NCBI GenBank assembly: GCA_964342825.1
Contig: CAYFHO010000004.1
Location: 62,001 to 126,000, forward strand
DNA from: AAA164-E04 sp964342825
GTDB taxonomy: Bacteria; Verrucomicrobiota; Verrucomicrobiia; Limisphaerales; AAA164-E04
Direction of reading: 5' to 3'
Length of the DNA stretch: 64,000 nt
Shown here: piece after piece, positions 54,551 through 62,115 of the stretch
Position numbering within the stretch: position 1 is the first letter of the stretch
Layout of the letters: every line of letters starts with the position of its first letter
The notes under the pieces: model-generated
The model's database searches: none
Seen by the model: the letters and a program-made list of their open reading frames with translations, nothing else
Told to the model about the DNA's origin: nothing
Made by a program: the position numbers and the translations under genes

Positions 54551-55231
54551 ATGAAAATGAAAAAACTGTTCAGTTGGATCACTGTGTCATTGGTAGCGTT
54601 TTGTGCTTCCAGCAGCCGGAGCGTCGGATCCGAGCTGGAAATCCATCAAGCCAAGCCAATTCAGGCAGTACAATATTCATTAGGCCCTGAAAGCGGAATC
54701 AAACCCAATTCGTCAAAAAAAGTTGATCGAGCCCCTTATGAGTTAAGAATTGGCGACAAACTCAAATTTGAATTGCTTAACTCAGGTTATGCAAAAACGG
54801 TTGATGTAACGATAGACAACGTAGGCTCCGTAAACCTCGACTATATCAATTGGGTCGAAATTGCAGGTTTGACTCTAGAAGAGGCAACTGCAAAAATTAA
54901 GCAACTCTACGCAAAGGATTTTTTTGTTAATCCGCAGATCAACCTTCGCATTGTAGAGAAAGCCAAACTCAAGTATAAAATTCTAGGACAAGTCGCCAAT
55001 CCGGGCTTTTACGAAGTCCCTCCCGGGCTCGAAGTAGACCTCCTGGACGCCATTGCCATCGCCGGCGGTTACACAAGGATCGCTGGAAAAATCACGTTTA
55101 AAACCCCACTTAGCGACGGAGGCGTCGATATCACCACATACAAATTGAGAGAATTGACTAAAAAATCCAACTCAGAAATTCCCCCTTTGAAAGGCGATGA
55201 AACGATAATTGTTGGAGAGTCCTTCTTTTAG
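54551..55231 (+). CDS. Wza-like polysaccharide biosynthesis/export protein (OPX family)
   Basis: 226 residues, a short member of the outer-membrane polysaccharide export family. An N-terminal export signal (KLFSWITVSLVAFCASSSR) precedes the Poly_export domain (YELRIGDKLKFELLNSGYAK, VDVTIDNVGSVNLDYINWVE, AGLTLEEATAKIKQLYAKDF). One SLBB-type domain follows (YKILGQVANPGFYEVPPGLE, VDLLDAIAIAGGYTRIAGK). A Cys lies near residue 18 (LVAFC), but the -1 residue is Phe, so a classical lipobox is doubtful. The protein lacks the C-terminal membrane helix of E. coli Wza. It lies upstream of the co-polymerase/kinase, as expected for a Wzy-dependent secretion system. Confidence 0.9.
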   Translation: MKMKKLFSWITVSLVAFCASSSRSVGSELEIHQAKPIQAVQYSLGPESGIKPNSSKKVDRAPYELRIGDKLKFELLNSGYAKTVDVTIDNVGSVNLDYINWVEIAGLTLEEATAKIKQLYAKDFFVNPQINLRIVEKAKLKYKILGQVANPGFYEVPPGLEVDLLDAIAIAGGYTRIAGKITFKTPLSDGGVDITTYKLRELTKKSNSEIPPLKGDETIIVGESFF

Positions 55232-55340
55232 GCTTATAGTAACGTTCATACCGAAAATCCGTGTTGTTTATCGGTACCAAAGTGACAATAACTAAGTGAC
55301 CGAATTTGGAAAAAGTTTCTCAAAAGGTTAAAATTAATTA

Positions 55341-57575
55341 GTGAAATCGGAACAGACAGCATCACCTCAGGAAATCTTGAGGTTAGCAGCGGTACACTAC
55401 AAAGTTGTACTGATCATAGTTATTGTCTGTACAGCATTGGGATACAAAAAAACAAAGGGCATGACTCCCAGCTACTCCAGCAAAGCTGTGCTATATGTTG
55501 ATCCCGACGAGTTGATCGATATTTCGGACACAGGTTCCGCTGACATGCGAGATCTTGACATTTTAGCTTCCCAAGTGGATTTGATTACTACCATGCCAGT
55601 GTTGGATGAAGTTATCAGGGTATCCCCAGAATTACAGGAATACTACGAAGTAGATTTAAATGACCCTGACTCAATTCGCTCCGCAGCTTCATCAATCAAA
55701 AGCAGTATTAAAGCACGATTGAGAGGTGACACACTTTTTATAGATATAACTACTGATTCAAAAAAGTCGAATCTGGCCTACTGGATAGCTAAATATACTG
55801 CCAAGGGTTTTACGAGCTGGACTAAGAAACGTTATCGCTCGAAAACGAACGAAGGGGTTGAAACCCTGAAACTCCAGCAGGAACAAACTCAGAAGGAACT
55901 AAGAGTTGCCCAGCAAACAAAATTGAAATTTCAAAAGGAAAATGACATCACCAATTTGGAAGAACGTTTGACTTTGTTAGATGGCCAAATAAATGCCAAT
56001 TCGACTACGCTGACTCAGTTGAATGCTGATCAGAAATTAGCGTCACTGGACATTCAAACCCTGGAAAGCCTGGGTATATTGCCAGGGAAAGATCATTTAG
56101 AAGCCAACAAACAATCCATTGGAAATAATTTGGAATCGTTGATTTTGATCGAATCCATCTCGCAAGATGTAGAATTCACAAAAAGGTATCAAGATTTCAA
56201 AAACGCATCCAACAAGGTAAAAGACCTAAGTACGACCCTCAAGGACAGACATCCCGATATGTTGAAAGCAAGGTCTGAAGTTGAAAATTACAGGAGAGTC
56301 CTTGTCGATACTATTGCAGAATTTCCTGATAAACTTTTGGCCAAGGCAGATGCTACAAAACGAAGGATAGACCAGCTCAACTCAACTATGAAGGATCAGC
56401 AGAAAGAATATCTGCGCCTTGAAGAATTGAATGGTGAATATACGATACTTACGCAAAAAGAAATTATTGCTACAGCCATGGTCGAGCGAATTCAGAGCAA
56501 TATCCAGGATCTAGAAGTAACAACGGACAGCAGAGGAAATAATATTCAAATAGCAGATGAGGCTACAAAACCTAACAAAATAAACCCAAACAAAAATCAA
56601 ACTATCATGATGGGATTTTTGGCTGGGTTGGGGCTTTCATACGGTTTCCTTTACCTGGTTAACATGATGGATAAATCCATCAAATCCGTTGAACAGGCAG
56701 AACAAATTCTACAACTACCAGTACTTGCTGCAGTTCCCGTGTCAGAACCAGATGGCCAACAAGCTACCTCCAGGTTGATAATGATCAACTCCCCCAATTC
56801 GACTTGTTCGGAAGCTTTCAGGTCTCTTCGCGTCAACATAGAAAGCATGGCACGACAAAAATCCAATAAAGTGGTACTTTTCACGAGTAGCATGCCCTCC
56901 GAAGGAAAGACCTTTACTTCGATCAACTATGCAGCGTCTCTAGCTCAACAAGGTCACAGAACGTTGTTAATTGATATGGATCTTCGTAAACCAGCCGTAG
57001 GTCCAGAATTTAAACTGAAAGGAGACCATGTTGGTGTAACCGACCTCCTCCAATCCAAAGAAAAACTGGATCAATTCCCTGATCTAGCCATTTACGAGGC
57101 AGCTGATAAATTTTTCGTCCTGCATGGCGGCCCGCATATTGACAATCCAGCTGAGCACTTGTCTGGGTATGCCATAGAGAAAATAGTAGAGAAAGCCAGA
57201 GAGCATTTTGATCGAGTTGTGATCGATTCTGCACCACTTGGGCCAGTCGGGGACACATTGGCAGTGGCAAGATTGGCAGATATGCTTTGCCTGGTTGTTC
57301 GTTCAGCGAAAACGACATCGAAAGTTATTCTGAGAATCATTGATACCCTGCACAGGCACGGACACACGCCTGCAGGTATCGTCTTGAACTTCCTTCAAAA
57401 TAAGACTGGCAAGGGTTCCTATTATTATTATTACAGTAGTGATAAAGAAAAAGAATACACTCGCTCTGGCTACCAGAGAAAGCAAAAGACCAAGGAATCA
57501 CCAAAAATCGCAGCTACGGATGATGTTCCTAAAAAAAAACTGAGTGAATTCGACAACACCACTAAGATTAGTTGA
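55341..57575 (+). CDS. Fused Wzz-type co-polymerase and Wzc-type tyrosine kinase
   Basis: 744 residues starting at a GTG. The Wzz domain spans the first membrane helix (VVLIIVIVCTALGYK, about 22-36), a long coiled-coil periplasmic part (about 170-415, for example LKLQQEQTQKELRVAQQTK) and the second helix (MMGFLAGLGLSYGFLYLVNM, about 422-442). The cytoplasmic BY-kinase follows, with Walker A SSMPSEGKTFTSINYA near 515-530 and Walker A' TLLIDMDLRKPAVG near 540-553. Walker B is VVIDSAPLGPVGD. A Tyr cluster (GSYYYYYSSDKEKEYTRSGY) serves as the autophosphorylation tail. It controls chain length and opening of the export channel. It ends 79 bases before the first lasso-peptide precursor gene on the same strand. 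Confidence 0.94.
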   Translation: MKSEQTASPQEILRLAAVHYKVVLIIVIVCTALGYKKTKGMTPSYSSKAVLYVDPDELIDISDTGSADMRDLDILASQVDLITTMPVLDEVIRVSPELQEYYEVDLNDPDSIRSAASSIKSSIKARLRGDTLFIDITTDSKKSNLAYWIAKYTAKGFTSWTKKRYRSKTNEGVETLKLQQEQTQKELRVAQQTKLKFQKENDITNLEERLTLLDGQINANSTTLTQLNADQKLASLDIQTLESLGILPGKDHLEANKQSIGNNLESLILIESISQDVEFTKRYQDFKNASNKVKDLSTTLKDRHPDMLKARSEVENYRRVLVDTIAEFPDKLLAKADATKRRIDQLNSTMKDQQKEYLRLEELNGEYTILTQKEIIATAMVERIQSNIQDLEVTTDSRGNNIQIADEATKPNKINPNKNQTIMMGFLAGLGLSYGFLYLVNMMDKSIKSVEQAEQILQLPVLAAVPVSEPDGQQATSRLIMINSPNSTCSEAFRSLRVNIESMARQKSNKVVLFTSSMPSEGKTFTSINYAASLAQQGHRTLLIDMDLRKPAVGPEFKLKGDHVGVTDLLQSKEKLDQFPDLAIYEAADKFFVLHGGPHIDNPAEHLSGYAIEKIVEKAREHFDRVVIDSAPLGPVGDTLAVARLADMLCLVVRSAKTTSKVILRIIDTLHRHGHTPAGIVLNFLQNKTGKGSYYYYYSSDKEKEYTRSGYQRKQKTKESPKIAATDDVPKKKLSEFDNTTKIS

Positions 57576-57654
57576 GTCAAAGCACTTGTTTTATCTAGGG
57601 TTATAGCATCAAATATTTAATTGACTGCACCAACACATTTCGTACGTTAAAGAT

Positions 57655-57906
57655 ATGCCTGATCAAGAATCCATGCCCTATCAAAAACCAAGACTCGCTC
57701 ATGTAGGAGATCTTTGTGATTTAACCTCTGGCGGAAGTGGCGGTAAACGTGAGTCGAAAAGCAAAAGCAAAAGCAAAAGCAGTAGCAGTAAGAAGAAAAA
57801 GCGTTATGGATTGAGTGACGATCTTGGAGAAGGATCCTCCAAAATACTTCATGCAGGGTTGTTCGTTCCAACTGCTCATGCCAAATCCAAGTCCAAACGC
57901 CCTTGA
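57655..57906 (+). CDS. Lasso-peptide precursor A1 (long, Lys/Ser-rich core)
   Basis: 83 residues. The leader MPYQKPRLAHVGDLCDLT (residues 7-24) fits the lasso leader pattern Y-x-x-P-x-L-x3-G-x4-L-T recognised by the PqqD-like B1 protein. The Thr at residue 24 would be the penultimate leader residue, so cleavage after Ser25 would leave Gly26 as core residue 1. Glu33 then falls at core position 8, right for a Gly1-Glu8 macrolactam ring (GGSGGKRE). The following tail is unusual: a K-S dipeptide run, four Ser, four Lys and Arg, then about 33 residues with RYGLSDDLGEGSSK and a C-terminal KSKSKRP. The predicted core is 58 residues, far beyond the usual 15-25. No clear Shine-Dalgarno site was seen. 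The neighbouring K, D, B1, B2 and C genes support the call. Confidence 0.85.
   Translation: MPDQESMPYQKPRLAHVGDLCDLTSGGSGGKRESKSKSKSKSSSSKKKKRYGLSDDLGEGSSKILHAGLFVPTAHAKSKSKRP
57757..57780 (+). repeat. Four perfect AAAAGC hexamers within precursor A1
   Basis: Positions 57757-57780 are four exact copies of the hexamer AAAAGC, each encoding Lys-Ser, followed by imperfect AGTAGC units. A slippage event would add or remove whole Lys-Ser pairs without disturbing the frame. Confidence 0.95.
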
Positions 57907-57961
57907 TTCAAAATGTATAGCTCGGCAGCCTGCTTTGAAATGTCCAAGATACTAATGGTAT

Positions 57962-58102
57962 ATGGTTGCTGACCTTGATTACAGAAAACCTTCTTTGACC
58001 CGCATCGGTTCCATGACGGCCTTGACTTCAGGCGGATCAGGTAAAAAGCGAGAATCAAAAAATAAGAAGAAGGCCAAAAAGCAGCCCAAACGTAGACCTT
58101 GA
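57962..58102 (+). CDS. Lasso-peptide precursor A2 (short, hypercationic core)
   Basis: A 46-codon gene, 55 bases after precursor A1. An in-frame stop at 57953-57955 leaves the ATG at 57962 as the only possible start. The leader MVADLDYRKPSLTRIGSMTALTS has the lasso motif YRKPSLTRIGSMTALT, again with Thr at the penultimate leader position (22). The core would start at Gly24 and put Glu31 at position 8, the same ring as in A1 (GGSGKKRE). The core is 23 residues long, normal lasso size, but 12 of them are Lys or Arg and the ring Glu is the only acid. A1 and A2 agree in 12 of 13 residues from the leader's LTS to the Lys after KRES, yet 9 of those 12 codons differ, a pattern expected under selection for the peptide. 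Confidence 0.88.
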   Translation: MVADLDYRKPSLTRIGSMTALTSGGSGKKRESKNKKKAKKQPKRRP

Positions 58103-58106
58103 TAAT

Positions 58107-58955
58107 TTGACTGAGCACAGCAAATCGAGACTCGTACGGCACCAATTAAGCGAGAGCGGCTCATGGGATTACACCATTTCTAAAGTAGGCGATACATTTG
58201 AACTGAACTTTGGATGTGGCCTTCGATTTGAAATTGCCCCAGAAAATCCGATTGATCGAGCGGTAAATTGCCTCGAACCGGAAAATACGGTTCCAAACCA
58301 GCTTCAACTTCAAGACCATCTAATTCAGAACCAAATCACCCCGATGATCAAGGCTTGGAAGGGGGCGATGGTTCTTCATGCGAGTGCTGTTACGATAAAC
58401 GACCAATGCTGGGGCTTTGTAGGAAAATCAGGAGCAGGTAAGTCCACGATAGCCAAAAGACTTTCAGCCTCAAAAAATTTTAATCATTGGTGTGATGATT
58501 GGTTGGAGATTCAAGTTTCCGCAGGCGACATCAAAGCGGTGTATAATGAATTCACGACCCGTTTAGGATCTGAACATGCTGAGAAACTAGTCGCTAACCA
58601 TATGATCCCACCCCTTTCGTTGAAGAAAGAAAGTGTTGGAAATAAGCTAATCATCGGGGAAAGAACATCGCAAAAAGTAAATACCAAGGTTAGTCTGGGT
58701 GTGATCTATGAGGTAGTCCCCCACCCTTCATTTTCGAAAACGAAGATCCAAAGATTAACAGAATCCGAAGCTTTTTGCTGCTTAAGTAAACATCTATACA
58801 GGCTTGATACAACCAACAAGCAGCACTTTCGCCGCGAATTTGAACAATTGACAAACTTGATAGCAAGCACTCCAGTCTATCGGCTGAATTACTCACATTC
58901 AATTCCTGGCTTGGCAAGTATTACGGATCTTTTGTTGGAAAATTTCGAACACTAG
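58107..58955 (+). CDS. HPr kinase-like protein of the lasso cluster (putative precursor kinase)
   Basis: 282 residues from a TTG start 4 bases after the A2 stop, so it is likely coupled to it. The kinase core has the P-loop GKSGAGKS (106-113) and, downstream, WCDDWLEIQ (near 128-136) with the acidic residues of HprK-type enzymes. The overall length and the HASAVTINDQCWGFVGKSGA context match the HprK-like proteins common in lasso clusters of paeninodin type. Characterised relatives phosphorylate the C-terminal Ser of the precursor. Neither precursor here ends in Ser (both end Arg-Pro), so if this kinase acts on them the target must be an internal Ser. That is inference, and an inactive or scaffold role is not excluded. 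Confidence 0.82.
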   Translation: MTEHSKSRLVRHQLSESGSWDYTISKVGDTFELNFGCGLRFEIAPENPIDRAVNCLEPENTVPNQLQLQDHLIQNQITPMIKAWKGAMVLHASAVTINDQCWGFVGKSGAGKSTIAKRLSASKNFNHWCDDWLEIQVSAGDIKAVYNEFTTRLGSEHAEKLVANHMIPPLSLKKESVGNKLIIGERTSQKVNTKVSLGVIYEVVPHPSFSKTKIQRLTESEAFCCLSKHLYRLDTTNKQHFRREFEQLTNLIASTPVYRLNYSHSIPGLASITDLLLENFEH

Positions 58956-59055
58956 GACCTCGACTAAGTCTCCCTGAAAACTAATAGACAACTCAACTTT
59001 CCATAGTTGTGAGTTGGTTACGTTAACGTGTCGTCAGGCTTCGAGCCGGATTGAA

Positions 59056-60858
59056 ATGTCCAGATTCAATAATGCCAAGTTAAAATCAAGATTGAATGAA
59101 CGCTGGTCGAACCTGCAATTAGCCTTCAGCATTTTTTGGAACAGTAATCCGGCAACAGCAAGTTGGGTTATCGCCCTGACGGTCATAGAAGGATTAACAC
59201 CACTTGCTCTTGTATTTACTACACAATTTGTTGTTACTACCTACAACAGCGGGGTATCCTTTAAAGAGTGGGTAAGCGGCCCGGCACTTGTCTTCTTTGG
59301 CATTCTCATTGCGAAGCATATCATCAATTTAATTGGAAATTGGGTGCAAATTTATCACGAATCGAGTTTGAGTGATTACCTGGATTCTCGAATACAAGAG
59401 AAATCAGCTACTGCTGACATGATTGCTTTTGAATCACCCGATTTTCATGATCGCCTCTATCGGGCGGGGTTTGAATCAGAGGATCACGTTCTGGAAATTG
59501 TAGAAAAATTGGTTTTCTTGATTTCCGGTGGCACAACCCTCATCGGACTCTTTTGGGTTGTCAGTCAATTCGGATGGTGGCTTCCATTGCTCTTTTGTGC
59601 AGCATCCATACCAATTTTCGCGACACTTATTCTACAGGCTCATTCAAAGTATCAGTGGTCAAAATCAATGACTCAAACACAACGTGAAAGCCGATATTAC
59701 AACTGGTTGCTGCTTGGGGATGAAGCTGCGGGAGAAATTAGGATATTTGGACTGAAAGATTATTTCCAAACCAAATACAAAAAACTTCGCAAGAAAGTAT
59801 TAAAATCAAAATTAAAGTTACACCAAAGCCAATCCATAAAAACAAGTTTTGCGAATATTCTTTCAATGGGTCTCTTGGCCTTTGGGATGGTGATTATTCT
59901 TCAAAGATTTCAATCCGGGGACATTTCGATGGGCGAAGCTGCCCTCTTTGCTCATTCCGCAATGCTGTGCCTCACTTCGGTAAAATCTATTGTTGGCGAG
60001 TCAGCAGGTCTCTACAGATCTGCCCTGTTTCTGACTGATCTGCACTTCATCCTTAAGTTGGAGCCTCAAATTACCAAACCATCCAATCCGGCCAGTTTAA
60101 CCCAAATCAAAAATATGGGGATTGAATGCCGAAATGTCACTTTTACTTATCCAGACTCAACAAACCCGGCTCTGAATGGTATCAATCTGAATATTCCCGC
60201 ACAAAAAATCACTTTGCTTTTTGGTGAAAATGGTTCAGGTAAATCCACATTATCTAAACTCATTTGCCGTTTTTTTGACCCGGATCATGGAACCATTACT
60301 TTAGGCGACGTTGATTTAAAACAATTTGATCCCGAAAAATTAAGAAGCCAGATTGGTGTTATTTTTCAGGATCCAGTTAGATATTACTTTTCGGCCAAGG
60401 AAAACATAACGCTTGGCAATATCCATGAGCAATTCTCTGAAAGTGCGTTTTCCAAAGCTACAGAGGACGCACAATTAGGACAAGTGCTTGATGATCTACC
60501 CGAAGCTGAAAGGACCAAACTTGGGCGATGGTTTGAGGACGGAACTCAACTAAGTTGCGGGCAATGGCAAAGGTTGGCTTTGGGCAGATTAACTTACTCA
60601 AACCGTCCTATCATGATATTGGATGAGCCCACCAGTGCCATGGATCCGTGGACCGAAAAATTGTGGCTACAATCTCTTAAGAAAAGCGCTGAGGGAAAAA
60701 CAGTCCTGATTATTACGCACCGACTTTCGACCGCTCAAATCGCAGACCATGTCATAGTTTTAAAACACGGTAAGGTGGCTGAGAGCGGAACGGTTGAACA
60801 TTTGAAAAAATCAAAAGGATATTTTGCTAGCATCGATCAAAATTCGAGCAGCACCTAA
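59056..60858 (+). CDS. Lasso-peptide ABC exporter (D protein)
   Basis: The frame is open from a TTG at 59014, but the ATG at 59056 (MSRFNNAKLKSRLNERWSNL) is preferred and gives 600 residues. The N-terminal half is an ABC exporter membrane domain with about six helices (for example ASWVIALTVIEGLTPLALVF and LVFFGILIAKHIINLIGNW). The ATPase follows: Walker A LLFGENGSGKSTLSKLICRF near 388, signature LSCGQWQRLALGR near 498 (LSCGQ instead of LSGGQ), Walker B PIMILDEPTSAMD near 518 and H-loop IITHRLST. There is no C39 peptidase domain, so the exporter does not itself cut a leader. It should secrete the mature peptides and may give self-immunity. Confidence 0.9.
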   Translation: MSRFNNAKLKSRLNERWSNLQLAFSIFWNSNPATASWVIALTVIEGLTPLALVFTTQFVVTTYNSGVSFKEWVSGPALVFFGILIAKHIINLIGNWVQIYHESSLSDYLDSRIQEKSATADMIAFESPDFHDRLYRAGFESEDHVLEIVEKLVFLISGGTTLIGLFWVVSQFGWWLPLLFCAASIPIFATLILQAHSKYQWSKSMTQTQRESRYYNWLLLGDEAAGEIRIFGLKDYFQTKYKKLRKKVLKSKLKLHQSQSIKTSFANILSMGLLAFGMVIILQRFQSGDISMGEAALFAHSAMLCLTSVKSIVGESAGLYRSALFLTDLHFILKLEPQITKPSNPASLTQIKNMGIECRNVTFTYPDSTNPALNGINLNIPAQKITLLFGENGSGKSTLSKLICRFFDPDHGTITLGDVDLKQFDPEKLRSQIGVIFQDPVRYYFSAKENITLGNIHEQFSESAFSKATEDAQLGQVLDDLPEAERTKLGRWFEDGTQLSCGQWQRLALGRLTYSNRPIMILDEPTSAMDPWTEKLWLQSLKKSAEGKTVLIITHRLSTAQIADHVIVLKHGKVAESGTVEHLKKSKGYFASIDQNSSST

Positions 60859-60867
60859 TATGAGCCT

Positions 60868-62043
60868 TCAACGACTGAAGTATTTTTTCACCCCGTTCAC
60901 GATACGATCCTTGTGTTGAACGAGTATAGGATTATGGCCAACCGCTTCGTTAAGATAGCTTTTCGGGGGAATCATCCAGTGCAACAAATATTTAAACTTA
61001 AGCAACCACCCCGGCATCTCTTGCCATCTGGTCCATAAATCCGTCCATTTATTTCGTTTCGGCGACAAATATATCTCAGATGGTTCAAATTTTTCCTCAG
61101 ATATCTTTGTCATTTTATCGAATACAAAGTTCGGAATTGCTGAAGGAAAAACACCTTTAATTTCTTTTAAATTGCTCAATACGATTTTCGAAACTCTATT
61201 TTGGATCGAAAATTGAAGAAGTTTTTGCCAATCCTCATGAGTAAATTTTTCAATCAAAAAATGCAGATCCATCAGCCATGCAAATCTTCGATCAATAGAA
61301 TGATGCCCTACCCTATGGAGACAAAGATAAATGAAGTGTTTAGCGGAGGCTGGAATTAAAAATGGAAAATTGGCATTCGAAATATGAACTGCGTCTTCGA
61401 TTAATTCCTGATAAGTAAACACGTTCAACCTGGATCTGTTACTCAGCTTGAGGTGCAATTCTACATCGAGGGAACCAGGAATGTCATTGTCTGGTTGAAA
61501 AGCTTTTTCAAATGATAAATATCCCCAATTCAAACAGGCTTTTGAGTGATAACCAGATTGAAGCATCAAATTGACAGTCGTATCCCAGTTGTCGGATGAA
61601 ATCAATAAATCAAGATCTTTATAGGTTCTCCAGTGAGGGCGAGGATAAACGGAATTACCAAGAGCAGGCCCTTTAAGCCAGATGGGAACAATACCAGCCG
61701 ATTCCATCTGTAAGGCAAGGGATTCAATGACAGATTGTCGATAAGCGCAGGTTCCGGCGATCTGAAGCGCTTCGGTTCGTAAATCACCAAACCAACCGCA
61801 TTCAAAGTTCACACTAATATTTCGCTCACGGATAAGATCATACAAGACAGATTGAATATTCATTTCCCTGACAGCTTTAAGAATGCCTTTTGCATTGGTG
61901 TCCTGAAAGAGGTCTAGATTTTCATGGAACCAAAAACCAAAGATTTTCTCAAAGACATCATGATCGCTATCCCGCTCGGGCATCCAATATTCCTGTAATG
62001 GAGGAAATTTTATCATTAAAATCGCTAAAAATTTGAGTTCCAC
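60868..62043 (-). CDS. Nucleotidyltransferase-family protein (NTP_transf_5-like) of the lasso cluster
   Basis: 391 residues on the strand opposite to its neighbours. The segment VPIWLKGPALGNSVYPRPHW (about 119-138), then RTYKDLDLLI (139-148) with a DxD-like pair at 143 and 145, matches the 'KG...Y...R...D-DLL' core of NTP_transf_5 proteins. An alpha-helical half follows (HFIYLCLHRVGHHSIDRRFA). Genes of this kind recur in lasso clusters of the kinase-containing type, as I recall, with no reaction assigned. A nucleotidyl or sugar-phosphate decoration of the peptide, or processing of its phosphate, has been suggested. The alternative start at 62016 would shorten it by nine residues. It converges with the exporter gene (9-base gap) and diverges from B1. 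Confidence 0.82.
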   Translation of the reverse strand: MELKFLAILMIKFPPLQEYWMPERDSDHDVFEKIFGFWFHENLDLFQDTNAKGILKAVREMNIQSVLYDLIRERNISVNFECGWFGDLRTEALQIAGTCAYRQSVIESLALQMESAGIVPIWLKGPALGNSVYPRPHWRTYKDLDLLISSDNWDTTVNLMLQSGYHSKACLNWGYLSFEKAFQPDNDIPGSLDVELHLKLSNRSRLNVFTYQELIEDAVHISNANFPFLIPASAKHFIYLCLHRVGHHSIDRRFAWLMDLHFLIEKFTHEDWQKLLQFSIQNRVSKIVLSNLKEIKGVFPSAIPNFVFDKMTKISEEKFEPSEIYLSPKRNKWTDLWTRWQEMPGWLLKFKYLLHWMIPPKSYLNEAVGHNPILVQHKDRIVNGVKKYFSR

Positions 62044-62115
62044 CCAACAAGGTAGATCTTAAAATACCAGTAGCACCTGAATTCAACACATCACCCCTAT
62101 TTTGAGATTCCAGAG

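Noticed and set aside
57621..57648. TTGACT...TACGTT as promoter for the lasso precursors
   Set aside because: The spacer is 16 bases but the -10 is poor and only 6 bases lie between it and the ATG, which would make the transcript leaderless. Too weak to report as a feature.
57655..57906. Reading precursor A1 as a histone-like or nucleoid basic protein because of its Lys/Ser tail
   Set aside because: The lasso leader motif, the GGSG-x-KRES core shared with A2 and the adjacent K, D, B1, B2 and C genes explain it better.
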